NCBI RefSeq assembly: GCF_000756665.1
Contig: NZ_ARXV01000013.1
Coordinates: 1 to 64,000, forward strand
Length of the DNA: 64,000 nucleotides
Direction of reading: 5' to 3'
DNA from: Alcanivorax nanhaiticus
Lineage (GTDB): Bacteria > Pseudomonadota > Gammaproteobacteria > Pseudomonadales > Alcanivoracaceae
Shown piece by piece: positions 8,309-16,418 of this stretch. The notes under the pieces were generated by a model, which worked only from the letters and a program-made list of their open reading frames with translations, was not told the DNA's origin and made no database searches. The position numbers and the translations under genes are program-made. Position 1 is the stretch's first letter, and every line of letters starts with the position of its first letter.

Positions 8309-8402
8309 GGACAAGTTACGAGTTACGAAGAGCGTAAAACCGTCGACCTGGCATAGGGTTATGGTTTTGCCTTTCGCAACTTGTTACTCGCGACTCGAAA
8401 CT
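8309..8402. repeat. heptamer inverted-repeat element, mixed type
   Basis: Left arm: AAGTTAC (8313-8319), GAGTTAC, GAAGAGC, then GTAAAACC. Right arm at 8361-8401: GGTTTTGCCTTTCGCAACTT, GTTACTC, GCGACTC, GAAAC. A core of about 20 bp lies between. Located between two convergent genes (acyl-CoA hydrolase and ygfZ). Confidence 0.75.
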
Positions 8403-8404
8403 AT

Positions 8405-8472
8405 TTCCCTCGCTTGGGGCCCGGATCGCTTGCAGGCAAGTTATTCGCTGCGCTCACCCCTTCGGCCCGCAT
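8405..8472. repeat. B-type repeat remnant, inverted
   Basis: On the minus strand this reads GGCCGAAGGGGTGAGCGCAG, CGAATAAC, CTTGCCTGCAAG and CGATCC. It is the 3' half of the B block at 6570-6640 in reverse orientation, again next to a heptamer element. Confidence 0.55.
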
Positions 8473-8476
8473 CAAT

Positions 8477-9415
8477 TCAATCCTTCCAGGGGAGGACGTA
8501 GGGCAGTTCACCGAGTTGGCTGTCCAGGGGGGTGTCTTCTTTAAACAGCTCGCCGTCGGTGTCGCGGCGCAGTACCACAAGGGCGGCGGAGCCGTGGGGT
8601 GTGGTGGCGCTGATGACCACTTCACCCGCGGCCTTGCCGGCGGCATCGCGGAGGACTTCGCCGGGTTGCAGCGCGAGGTTGGCAGTGAAATTGATGCGCT
8701 GCATGCGTTGTTTCAGCTTGCCCTTGAAGTGCATCCGGGCCACTACTTCCTGGCCGGTGTAACAGCCTTTCTTGAAGTTGACGCCGCCGGTCACGTCGTA
8801 GTTGAGCACTTGGGGCAAAAACAGATCTTCTGCTCCCGGGTAGACCATGCCTTCGCCGGCATCGATATCGGCCAGCAAGGCTCCGCTGGCGGCTACTGCC
8901 TGCCGATCACCGGCAAGTGCTGTCCAGATGGATTCGGCCCGATTCTCATCGACAATCAGGAGGGCGTGTTCACTGTTGGGGTAGTGCAGCCACACCCCCT
9001 GCTCTGTACGCAGTGTCTGGCCTGATGTGGGCAGATGCTCTGGCAAGTTGCCGGCGAGCAGCAGCAGGGTCAGATCGTCCGCCTGTTCGAACTCCACCTT
9101 TGCGCGCAGTCGGTATTTCAGCAACGCCTTGATCAGCGCCTCGCCTTGTCCGGCCGGAGTGAGTAGCAGGTAATCGTCGCCATCACGGACCACGCGGACG
9201 CTGACCAGTCCGCGACCTTTCAGGCTCAGGTGCATGCCTGTCAGGTGTGCTCCCAGATCCACTTCGCGCAGGTCGCAGGACAGCTGTCCCTGAAGATAAT
9301 GGCCGGCCTCTTCGCCACGGGCGCGAACCACGGTCAGGTGCGATGCCGGTGCCAGATATGGGGCTTCAGTGGCCGGGGGCAGGGATTGCTTGGCAAGAAA
9401 CGCAGACCAGCTCAT
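8477..9415 (-). CDS. ygfZ: folate-binding protein YgfZ
   Basis: YgfZ is a tetrahydrofolate-dependent protein needed for activity of some iron-sulfur enzymes such as MiaB. The 312-residue protein has the GcvT-like fold and, near residue 200, the signature KGCYTGQEVVARMHF with the essential cysteine. The start at 9415 has AGGAG upstream (CAGGAGTCCC on the coding strand); a longer in-frame ORF reaching 9526 has no such site and would overlap sdhE. Divergent transcription beside sdhE is the common gammaproteobacterial arrangement (ygfZ next to ygfY/ygfX). Confidence 0.95.
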   Translation of the reverse strand: MSWSAFLAKQSLPPATEAPYLAPASHLTVVRARGEEAGHYLQGQLSCDLREVDLGAHLTGMHLSLKGRGLVSVRVVRDGDDYLLLTPAGQGEALIKALLKYRLRAKVEFEQADDLTLLLLAGNLPEHLPTSGQTLRTEQGVWLHYPNSEHALLIVDENRAESIWTALAGDRQAVAASGALLADIDAGEGMVYPGAEDLFLPQVLNYDVTGGVNFKKGCYTGQEVVARMHFKGKLKQRMQRINFTANLALQPGEVLRDAAGKAAGEVVISATTPHGSAALVVLRRDTDGELFKEDTPLDSQLGELPYVLPWKD

Positions 9416-9525
9416 GGGACTCCTGTAGGAACCTGGGTGAACGAAGTGTCGAGAATTCAGCGGGCATGATAGATAATGCGCGCGCAGTCCGAAAGTCATC
9501 AGCGAGCAAGCAGGGTCTGGATGCA

Positions 9526-9786
9526 ATGAGTAACGAAGAACTGAAACGTAAATATCGTTGGCAGTGCCGACGGGGTGCCTCCGAGGTCGAGGTGGTGCTG
9601 TATGCCTACCTGGACAATCACTTTGATGACGACAGTGCTGAAAATCAGGCCCGTTTTGAAAGCCTGTTGGCCTGCCAGGATGCGGATATGTTCGAGTGGT
9701 TCACTTACCGCAGTGAGCCTCAGGATGACGAAATGCGTGAGTATGTGAAGCATGTCCTCCAGCTTGTCGCCCACGGTAAGGGCTAA
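9526..9786 (+). CDS. sdhE: FAD assembly factor SdhE (YgfY/CptB)
   Basis: An 86-residue protein that promotes covalent FAD attachment to the flavoprotein subunits of succinate dehydrogenase and fumarate reductase. The defining RGxxE motif is present (CRRGASEVEVVL, near residue 14), followed by the usual acidic helix segments and FEWFTYRSEPQD. ATG at 9526 gives the family length; the longer upstream reading frame is not conserved. Its last 35 bases overlap the next gene, the sdhE-ygfX pair known from enterobacteria. Confidence 0.95.
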   Translation: MSNEELKRKYRWQCRRGASEVEVVLYAYLDNHFDDDSAENQARFESLLACQDADMFEWFTYRSEPQDDEMREYVKHVLQLVAHGKG

Positions 9787-10147
9787 GCTCGAACCTTCCC
9801 GTTACCCCCGTCAATTCCGCTGGCTGGCAGGAGCAAGTCTGCTGCCGGTAGTCTGGCTGGTGAGCTGGCCCTGGTGGGGGAAAGGCGTGCTGTTGCTGGC
9901 TATCGTCTTGCTGCTGCAACGTTGGCGTTTGGCGCAGATTACCGAGCTGGAACTGCGTGACAGTGTACTGACGGTGATTGGCGACCAGGTGCAGTCATTG
10001 GAAAAACCTGGTCGGGTCTACCGGGTTGGTCCCTGGTTGGCTCTGCAGACCCCCAAGGGCTGGTTGCATCTGTTCGAGGACCAGGGCTCGCGCGAGCAGC
10101 TTCAGCCGATTTATCTGTGGCTCTGGGTGAATCGGGTCAAGGGATAA
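9752..10147 (+). CDS. ygfX: YgfX/CptA-like inner-membrane protein
   Basis: A 131-residue protein with two close hydrophobic helices (about residues 24-55, LAGASLLPVVWLVSW and KGVLLLAIVLLLQRW), then a small C-terminal domain with ELELRDS and a Trp-rich end. Sequence is poorly conserved in this family; the assignment rests on the fold layout and on the overlap with sdhE. In E. coli the partner YgfX (CptA) sits in the inner membrane and has been reported to affect FtsZ and MreB. The ATG at 9752 lies inside sdhE; no other good start is visible. A heptamer element starts at the base after its stop. Confidence 0.75.
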   Translation: MSSSLSPTVRAKLEPSRYPRQFRWLAGASLLPVVWLVSWPWWGKGVLLLAIVLLLQRWRLAQITELELRDSVLTVIGDQVQSLEKPGRVYRVGPWLALQTPKGWLHLFEDQGSREQLQPIYLWLWVNRVKG

Positions 10148-10233
10148 GAGCGAGCAACGAGTTTCGAGTTGCGAAGAAAAACCTTGGAACCCTGCTGGTT
10201 TGGGGTTTTGCTTTTCGAAACTCGAAACTCACT
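10148..10233. repeat. heptamer inverted-repeat element, G-type, between convergent genes
   Basis: Left arm right after the ygfX TAA: GAGCGAGCAAC, GAGTTTC, GAGTTGC, GAAGAAAAACC. Right arm at 10201-10233: GGGGTTTTGCTTTTC, GAAACTC, GAAACTC. The core is short (about 18 bp), so the whole unit could form a long hairpin between ygfX and nadB and may end transcription from both sides. Confidence 0.82.
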
Positions 10234-10282
10234 GTCGCCCGCATCGCCTGGAGGCTGGCTTCGAAGGGCGTTTTTCGGGGCG

Positions 10283-11881
10283 CTAGAAACTCCCCGGCAC
10301 CAGAATGGTATCCACCGGGTTCTCGACGCTGTCCGGGTAATCCCGCATGAAGTGCAGGCCGCGACTCTCTTTACGTGACAAGGCTGAACGGATGATCAGT
10401 TCGGCTATCACCACCAGGTTACGCAGCTCCAGCAGGTCATTGCTGATGTGGTAGTTGCTGTAGTACTCGGTGATCTCATTCTTCAGGAGTTCCGCCCTGT
10501 GTAGCGCCCGTTGGAGGCGTTTTTCTGTTCTCACGATGCCGACGTAATCCCACATGAAGCGGCGCAGCTCATCCCAGTTGTGGCTGATCACTACATCCTC
10601 ATCCGAGTCAGTCACCTGGGACTCGTCCCACTCAGCATCATCGCGGGGTAAGGGAGTGTCGGCGAGGCTGGCGCTGATATGGTCGGCGCTGGCCTTGCCA
10701 TAGACAAAACACTCCAGCAAGGAGTTGCTGGCCATGCGGTTGGCACCGTGCAGGCCGGTGAAGCTGGTTTCGCCAATGGCGTAGAGGCCGGGTAGATCGG
10801 TCTGGCCGTGTTCATCAATGATCACGCCGCCACAAGTGTAGTGGGCGGCGGGCACCACGGGCATGGGGTCCCGGGTGATGTCGATGCCTAGCTGGAGGCA
10901 CTTGGCATATACGGTGGGGAAGTGCTCGATAATGAAGTCAGCAGGCTTGTGGCTGATGTCCAGGTACAGACAGTCGGCACCGAGTCGCTTCATTTCATGG
11001 TCAATGGCGCGCGCCACCACATCCCGGGGGGCCAGCTCACCGCGCTCATCGAAACGATGCATGAAACGGCTGCCATCAGGTAGGAGCAAGTGCCCCCCTT
11101 CGCCGCGGATTGCTTCGGTGACCAGAAAGCTTTTTGCCTTCGGGTGGTACAGGCAGGTGGGGTGGAACTGCATGAATTCCATGTTGGCCACCCGGCAGCC
11201 CGCCCGCCAGGCCATGGCGATGCCATCACCGGTGGCCACATCCGGATTGGAGGTATAAAGGTATACCTTGGAAGCGCCACCGGTGGCCAGGATCACCGAG
11301 CGGGCCAGAATAACGTCGGTTTCACCGGTTTTGATGTTGTGAATGTAGGCGCCGCAGCAGCGTTTCTCGCCATCATGCTCCTGCAGGATCAGGTCTACGG
11401 CTACCCGGTGTTCAAATAATGTGACATTGTCGCGCTGCTTGACCTGTCCGATCAGGGTGCGGGAAATGGCTTTTCCGGTAGCGTCTGCTGCATGAATGAT
11501 GCGGCGGTGACTGTGACCGCCTTCGCGGGTCAGGTGATAGGGAAGGGTGGCGCTGTCGTCGCCGCTATCCAGCCGGGTAAAGTCTACGCCCAAATCGATT
11601 AGCCAGCGGATAGCATCCGGGCCATTTTCCACAGTGAAGCGTACTGCCTTGTCACGACAGAGGCCTGCGCCAGCCACATGGGTATCGGCCACATGACTTT
11701 CCAGTGAATCCTGCTGGTCCAGTACTGCAGCTACACCCCCTTGGGCATAGTAGGTGCTGGCACTGGTGAGCTCTCCCTTGGAGAGCAGGGCAACCTGACA
11801 CTCATCAGGTAACCGCAGTGCGGCGGTGAGTCCGGCCGCGCCAGAACCAATGATGAGTACATCGTGTCGGTAGGTAGCCAT
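10283..11881 (-). CDS. nadB: L-aspartate oxidase NadB
   Basis: NadB oxidises L-aspartate to iminoaspartate with FAD, the first step of de novo NAD synthesis. The 532-residue protein has the N-terminal FAD loop [13 protein letters not shown] (near residue 11), [41 protein letters not shown], and [23 protein letters not shown], all fumarate-reductase-flavoprotein family motifs in the NadB order. The start at 11881 is preferred to an in-frame codon at 11935 because homology begins at [13 protein letters not shown]. In many gammaproteobacteria nadB is divergent from rpoE, as here. Confidence 0.97.
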   Translation of the reverse strand: MATYRHDVLIIGSGAAGLTAALRLPDECQVALLSKGELTSASTYYAQGGVAAVLDQQDSLESHVADTHVAGAGLCRDKAVRFTVENGPDAIRWLIDLGVDFTRLDSGDDSATLPYHLTREGGHSHRRIIHAADATGKAISRTLIGQVKQRDNVTLFEHRVAVDLILQEHDGEKRCCGAYIHNIKTGETDVILARSVILATGGASKVYLYTSNPDVATGDGIAMAWRAGCRVANMEFMQFHPTCLYHPKAKSFLVTEAIRGEGGHLLLPDGSRFMHRFDERGELAPRDVVARAIDHEMKRLGADCLYLDISHKPADFIIEHFPTVYAKCLQLGIDITRDPMPVVPAAHYTCGGVIIDEHGQTDLPGLYAIGETSFTGLHGANRMASNSLLECFVYGKASADHISASLADTPLPRDDAEWDESQVTDSDEDVVISHNWDELRRFMWDYVGIVRTEKRLQRALHRAELLKNEITEYYSNYHISNDLLELRNLVVIAELIIRSALSRKESRGLHFMRDYPDSVENPVDTILVPGSF

Positions 11882-11988
11882 GGAAAGTCCTGTGTGAATG
11901 GCCGGAAAACGGCGCCAGTATAGCGGTGAATCCACAGATGACTAAATGACGGAAAGCGTGGATTTGGCGATTTCCCATCGAGACCTTT

Positions 11989-12015
11989 GAACTCTTTGTC
12001 AGCGAGGGGGTCTGA
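11989..12015 (+). promoter_or_regulatory. candidate RpoE/AlgU-type promoter upstream of rpoE
   Basis: GAACTC at 11989-11994 and TCTGA at 12011-12015 are separated by exactly 16 bp. This closely matches the extracytoplasmic sigma-E consensus (GAACTT, 16-17 bp, TCTGA/TCAAA). It lies about 165 bp upstream of rpoE and would give the autoregulation known for rpoE/algU operons. Apart from this the 299-bp gap 11882-12180 shows no clear signal. Confidence 0.6.
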
Positions 12016-12180
12016 AATCGTCAAGAATTGTGCAGGCAATGTGAAAAGCTTGCTAAATCAACGGCATCCGTAGCATGAAAAGTGGCCGTTGAGATAACAC
12101 CTGCTACAATGGCGTGTTTAAGGAACCCGCAAGCCGGGTAGCCGCAGACTCACGCACTTCGAGAAAGATCCGGGGGATCG

Positions 12181-12765
12181 GTGTCAGACGAACAGTTGGT
12201 GAAAAAAGCCAAATCCGGCGACCAGCGTGCCTTTGAGGTGCTGGTGCGCAAGTATCAGCAGCGAATTTTCGCGCTGATCAGTCGTTATGTGCGTGACTCG
12301 GACGAAGTGCAGGATGTGGCACAGGAAGCCTTTATCAAAGCCTGGCGTGCGTTGCCCCGTTTTCGAGGGGATAGCGCCTTTTACACCTGGCTTTATCGCA
12401 TTGCGGTGAATACCGCCAAGAATCATCTGGTGGCCGCTGGTCGGCGGCCGCCGGGGTCAGATCTGGATGCTGCCGAAGCTGAGCAGTATGCGGGTGCAGA
12501 AATGCTGCATGAAATTGGAACCCCGGAGTCCATGGTGTTGTCAGAGGAACTGGAGGCAGTGATTCACTCAGCCATTGAGGCGCTGCCCCAGGAACTGAAG
12601 ACCGCCGTGACCCTGCGTGAGTTCGAGGGCCTCAGCTATGAGGACATCGCGGCAGTGATGGAATGCCCGGTCGGCACGGTGCGCTCGCGCATCTTCCGGG
12701 CTAGGGAAGCGATTGATGCAGCTGTTCGGCCCCTCTTGGGCACGCAGCGAGGCGATAATGGGTGA
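12181..12765 (+). CDS. rpoE: RNA polymerase sigma-E factor RpoE (AlgU)
   Basis: An extracytoplasmic-function sigma factor of 194 residues controlling the envelope stress response. Region 2 contains QDVAQEAFIKAWRALPRFRGDSAFYTWLYRIAVNTAKNHL (about residues 43-82), followed by the GRRPP linker and region 4 with LREFEGLSYEDIAAVMECPVGTVRSRIFRAREA (about 146-178). It is nearly colinear with E. coli RpoE. Translation starts at GTG 12181 behind GGGGGATC. First gene of rpoE-rseA-rseB-rseC-mucD. Confidence 0.97.
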   Translation: MSDEQLVKKAKSGDQRAFEVLVRKYQQRIFALISRYVRDSDEVQDVAQEAFIKAWRALPRFRGDSAFYTWLYRIAVNTAKNHLVAAGRRPPGSDLDAAEAEQYAGAEMLHEIGTPESMVLSEELEAVIHSAIEALPQELKTAVTLREFEGLSYEDIAAVMECPVGTVRSRIFRAREAIDAAVRPLLGTQRGDNG

Positions 12766-13339
12766 GTCTATGAACTGGGATTTGGAAACGCTGTCTGCAT
12801 TCCTTGACGGGGAAACCAGTGAGCTGGAAACCCGTCGAGTGATGCGCGATATCGACGATGCCGAGCTGGAGACACTGTCGCGTTGGCACTTGGCGCAGGA
12901 TGTCATGCATGGTCAGTCGTCCATGGCTGTTCCTGCAGCCTTTAACGCCCGCCTGTCTGCCGCGTTGGCAGAGGAAGGTGCTCCGGCAAAACGTCCTGCC
13001 TGGTTGGGTGGCATGGCCCGGTTGGCGGTGGCAGCTTCTGTTGCTGCGGCCACAGTGGTGGGTTGGCAAAGCTGGGAGGGGAATCTCTCCGCAACCGGTG
13101 AGGCAACACCTGCACTGGCTGCCGCTCAGGATACCCGTCTGAATCGCCCGTTCGCTGAAGCCTCTCTGGTTTCCCAGTCATTTGGCTCCAGTGCATCGCC
13201 TGCGGTTTCTGTGTCTGCATCCCCCCGGGTGAATGACATGTTATTGCGGCATAGCGACTTTGCTGCCCGTAACAGTGGCCAGGGGATGATGCCTTTTGCT
13301 CGCCTGGTCAGCATGGATGCCCGTAACGGAGCCAATTAA
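12758..13339 (+). CDS. rseA: anti-sigma-E factor RseA (MucA)
   Basis: RseA holds RpoE inactive at the inner membrane until cleaved by DegS/RseP-type proteases. The 193-residue protein starts with the sigma-binding segment NWDLETLSAFLDGETSELETRRVMRD and has a single membrane helix (about residues 88-106, MARLAVAASVAAATVVGW) and a periplasmic tail rich in Ser and Ala that should contact RseB. Two starts are possible: ATG 12758, overlapping the rpoE stop by 8 bp, or ATG 12770. The first has GAGG upstream, the second GGTGAG. Both imply coupling to rpoE. Confidence 0.93.
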   Translation: MGESMNWDLETLSAFLDGETSELETRRVMRDIDDAELETLSRWHLAQDVMHGQSSMAVPAAFNARLSAALAEEGAPAKRPAWLGGMARLAVAASVAAATVVGWQSWEGNLSATGEATPALAAAQDTRLNRPFAEASLVSQSFGSSASPAVSVSASPRVNDMLLRHSDFAARNSGQGMMPFARLVSMDARNGAN

Positions 13340-13342
13340 CGG

Positions 13343-14308
13343 ATGAAGTTGCGTGCCTTTGCTCTTTCCCTGACCCTTTTTGCCCCCGTGGCAGCGCCGG
13401 CGGATGAGACCCCGGCGCATGCCCAGCTCCAGGCCATGTCCCAGGCCAATCGCTCCCTCGAATATAGTGGTCGCTTTCTTTACCAGTTCGGTGGCGAAGT
13501 CAGCACCATGGAAGTCAATCACGCCGTTTTTGATGGCCGGGAATACCAGCGCCTGACTCATCTGGATGGCCGCCTGGTAGAGGTGTTGCGCCGTGGCGAT
13601 GAGGTCATCTGTATCCATTCGGATCGTACCCTGACTCGCATGCAGAAAGAGCAGGGTGGCCCGATGTTGTTGGCCCAGCGTTTGGCTGATGATGTACCTG
13701 CCCAATACAACATCCTGGTCGACGGTGACGGTCGAGTCGCTGGCCGCAATACAACCCGTGTGCGTGTGGCTCCGCTGGACACTCACCGGTATGGCTATCG
13801 GTTATGGCTGGATAATGAATCCAGGCTGCTGCTGAAATCCGAGGTGGTTGATGGCAGTGGGGTTGCGCTGGAACGCGTTGAATTCGTCAGTATCGATCTG
13901 GCACCCGGGTTGACTCTGGCGGATTTCGAGGTGCCTGAGACGGTACGTGAAAGCGCTTTGCAGCCGCTGCCTACAGGTCATGCGGCGAGCAGTATGCGGG
14001 TTGAGGCAGATTGGCTGCCCACAGGGTTTGATGCTGCCGATCAGGACTGGCGCAGCGGGGATGGCAAGCGCAAGCCTGTTGCGGCCCAGGGCTACTCTGA
14101 TGGGCTGGCGGCCTTTACCGTATTTGTCGAGCCCCTGGAGGAAGGGGCCGTGGAAGAGGGCGTGAGCCGTCTTGGTCCCACCGTAGCGGTGAGTCGACGT
14201 CTGACGGCTCCCAGCGGAGCCTACCTGATTACCCTGGTGGGGGAAGTGCCCCAATCTACAGCCGAGCGGGTGATTCAGGGCATTAGTGTCAGGGATGCCC
14301 GTCACTAA
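13343..14308 (+). CDS. rseB: periplasmic sigma-E regulatory protein RseB (MucB)
   Basis: RseB binds the periplasmic part of RseA and shields it from proteolysis; it senses mislocalised lipids or lipoproteins. The 321-residue protein has a cleavable signal peptide (residues 1-20, ending APADE), the large N-terminal LolA/LolB-like domain (SLEYSGRFLYQFGGEVSTMEVNH) and the smaller C-terminal domain with ADWLPTGFDAADQ. Three bases separate it from rseA, and its stop overlaps the rseC start by one base. Confidence 0.95.
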   Translation: MKLRAFALSLTLFAPVAAPADETPAHAQLQAMSQANRSLEYSGRFLYQFGGEVSTMEVNHAVFDGREYQRLTHLDGRLVEVLRRGDEVICIHSDRTLTRMQKEQGGPMLLAQRLADDVPAQYNILVDGDGRVAGRNTTRVRVAPLDTHRYGYRLWLDNESRLLLKSEVVDGSGVALERVEFVSIDLAPGLTLADFEVPETVRESALQPLPTGHAASSMRVEADWLPTGFDAADQDWRSGDGKRKPVAAQGYSDGLAAFTVFVEPLEEGAVEEGVSRLGPTVAVSRRLTAPSGAYLITLVGEVPQSTAERVIQGISVRDARH

Positions 14309-14787
14309 TGCTCTATGAGCAGGGAGTGGTTGTTGCTGTTGCCCCGGATGCACTCTGGGTAGAAACCGTTCGCGCCTCAACCTGCGGTGCCTGCCAGGCT
14401 AAATCGGCCTGTGGCCATCATCTGATCAATCAGCAGCAATCCGGGCAGCGGGCACGACTGAGAGTGCCTGTGCTGTCCACATCCCACTATCAGGTAGGTG
14501 ATGCGGTGACTCTGGGGTTACCGGAAGGTGCGCTGATGCGCGGTGCGCTCTGGGTGTATGGTCTGCCGTTATTACTACTTTTTCTCGGGGCGCTGTTGGG
14601 TACCTCTCTCCCTGTTACCCGTTTCGATGCCTCAGCGGTGCTGGGCGTGAGCGGGCTAATCCTTGGCTTCGTGATTAACCGTGTTTTAAGTGGCCGAAAT
14701 GGCCATAATCAGGCATATCAACCTGCGTTGGTGCCATCAGGGGATGATGGTTGCCAGGTGATCCAGGTCCAACCCGCCAAAAAATAA
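14308..14787 (+). CDS. rseC: SoxR-reducing system / sigma-E regulator RseC (MucC)
   Basis: A 159-residue inner-membrane protein of the RseC/MucC family. It has the N-terminal cysteine cluster CGACQAKSACGHH (about residues 26-38) and two membrane helices (about 83-102 and 108-130, WVYGLPLLLLFLGALLG and ASAVLGVSGLILGFVI). RseC modulates RpoE and takes part in SoxR reduction with the Rsx complex in E. coli; the mechanism is poorly known. The ATG overlaps the rseB stop. Confidence 0.94.
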   Translation: MLYEQGVVVAVAPDALWVETVRASTCGACQAKSACGHHLINQQQSGQRARLRVPVLSTSHYQVGDAVTLGLPEGALMRGALWVYGLPLLLLFLGALLGTSLPVTRFDASAVLGVSGLILGFVINRVLSGRNGHNQAYQPALVPSGDDGCQVIQVQPAKK

Positions 14788-14797
14788 GGAGAACTCC

Positions 14798-16237
14798 ATG
14801 CGAAGATTGCACCTTGTGGCCTCACTCTGGCTGTTGGTGATGATCGGGATTCTGGCTGGCTGTTCCGATTCTTCCTCCCCTTCTTCCGATCGTCCTGAGC
14901 CTCTGGTGACCGGGTTGCCCGACTTTACCCTGCTGGTAGAGAAAGAGGGCCCAGCGGTGGTGAATATCAGTACGGTCACCCATCAGGATGAGAGTGATCT
15001 CAAAGGACAGATGGAGCAAATTCCCGAGTTTTTCCGTCGGTTCTTTGAGCAGTTTGGTGGCGAGGGGGCTCCCCAGTTGCCTCAGGAACGGGAAGCGCGC
15101 TCTTTGGGGTCCGGTTTTATCATTTCTTCAGACGGTTATGTGCTGACCAACAATCATGTGGTGGCAGAGGCGGATGAAATCATGGTGCGCCTGCAGGATC
15201 GCCGTGAGCTGAAAGCCGAATTGATTGGTGCCGATGAGCAGAGTGATATTGCGCTGCTCAAGGTGGAGGCAGAAGCGCTGCCGGTGGCGGATATTGGCTC
15301 CTCGGCGAATCTGAAAGTCGGGGAGTGGGTGTTGGCGATTGGTGCGCCTTTTGGTTTCGATAGCAGCGTGACCGCGGGGATTGTCAGCGCCAAGGGCCGC
15401 AGTCTGCCCAGCGACAGTTATGTGCCCTTTATTCAGACCGATGTGGCCATCAACCCGGGCAACAGCGGTGGCCCCTTGTTCAATCTGAGTGGTCAGGTGG
15501 TGGGTATCAATTCCCAGATCTTCAGCCGTTCAGGCGGCTACATGGGTGTGAGCTTTGCCATTCCTATCGATATGGCCATGGACGTGGTGTCCCAGCTCAA
15601 GGAGCACGGCAAGGTCAGCCGTGGTTGGTTGGGGGTGCTGATTCAGGAAGTGGATCGCGATCTGGCGGAGTCCTTTGGTCTTGATCAGCCTCGGGGCGCC
15701 CTGGTATCCCAGGTGCTCAAAGGTTCTCCGGCGGAGGCGGCGGGTGTGCAGCCGGGCGATATTATTACCCGTTTCAATGACGAAGCGATCTATCGCTCCT
15801 CCGAGCTGCCGCGTTGGGTGGGCCTGGTGAAGCCGGGAGAGGATGCGGAGCTGACCGTGATTCGTGACGGTGATGAGAAAACCCTGACCGTTACCATCGG
15901 CTTGTTGCCCGATGACCCGGCTCTTGCCATGCGCAATGGTGCTGCTCCCGGCCCGGATGGGGCTGATGCCCTTGGCTTGCAGGTTCGGGCAGCCTCCGGG
16001 GCGGAGCTCTCGAGGCTGGACCTTAAAGCGGGTGTGGTGGTGACCGAGGTCAAGGATGGCCCTGCGCGGCAGGCCGGAATTGCGACAGGCGATGTACTGG
16101 TCACTCTCAATAACCAGCCTATAGATAGTCCTGAGGCTTTTGCCGAAGCGGTGGCCGATTTGCCGGAATCTGGCACGGTGGCAGCATTGATCAATCGGGA
16201 TGGTAACCCACGGTTCCTGGCCCTTAAGCTCAAATAA
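14798..16237 (+). CDS. mucD: periplasmic serine protease MucD/DegP, probable lipoprotein form
   Basis: An HtrA-family protease of 479 residues that degrades misfolded envelope proteins. The catalytic triad is His120 (TNNHVV), Asp150 (SDIALLKV) and Ser223 (GNSGGPLF), followed by two PDZ domains (about 255-345 and 390-475). The N-terminus ends in LAGC with Cys22 followed by Ser-Asp-Ser, a good lipobox, so the enzyme may be lipid-anchored rather than soluble. Asp at +2 is separated by Ser; E. coli sorting rules would send it to the outer membrane. It is the last gene of the rpoE operon, as in pseudomonads. The gene starts behind AAGGAGAAC. Confidence 0.95.
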   Translation: MRRLHLVASLWLLVMIGILAGCSDSSSPSSDRPEPLVTGLPDFTLLVEKEGPAVVNISTVTHQDESDLKGQMEQIPEFFRRFFEQFGGEGAPQLPQEREARSLGSGFIISSDGYVLTNNHVVAEADEIMVRLQDRRELKAELIGADEQSDIALLKVEAEALPVADIGSSANLKVGEWVLAIGAPFGFDSSVTAGIVSAKGRSLPSDSYVPFIQTDVAINPGNSGGPLFNLSGQVVGINSQIFSRSGGYMGVSFAIPIDMAMDVVSQLKEHGKVSRGWLGVLIQEVDRDLAESFGLDQPRGALVSQVLKGSPAEAAGVQPGDIITRFNDEAIYRSSELPRWVGLVKPGEDAELTVIRDGDEKTLTVTIGLLPDDPALAMRNGAAPGPDGADALGLQVRAASGAELSRLDLKAGVVVTEVKDGPARQAGIATGDVLVTLNNQPIDSPEAFAEAVADLPESGTVAALINRDGNPRFLALKLK

Positions 16238-16258
16238 GGCAAGCTTTGGGGATAATTT

Positions 16259-16283
16259 CACGACGCAGCGTGGCTGCGTCGTG
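16259..16283 (+). terminator. strong hairpin after mucD, no T-run
   Basis: A perfect 11-bp inverted repeat, CACGACGCAGC (16259-16269) with GCTGCGTCGTG (16273-16283), has a 3-nt loop. No U-tract follows, so it may be an RNA-end stabiliser or a weak terminator between the rpoE operon and lepA. A TAGAAT -10-like box lies at 16305-16310. Confidence 0.5.
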
Positions 16284-16418
16284 CAACTACCCCCCGTTAT
16301 CCGCTAGAATCGCGGCCCGTGTTTGCCGTTTTCTGATTTCTGGTGCCACCGGTGGTTCGGTGGTGTGAGGCCCTGTGTTTTGGGCCGGTGCGGCAGCGAC
16401 TGATTGCTTACAGGCCCT

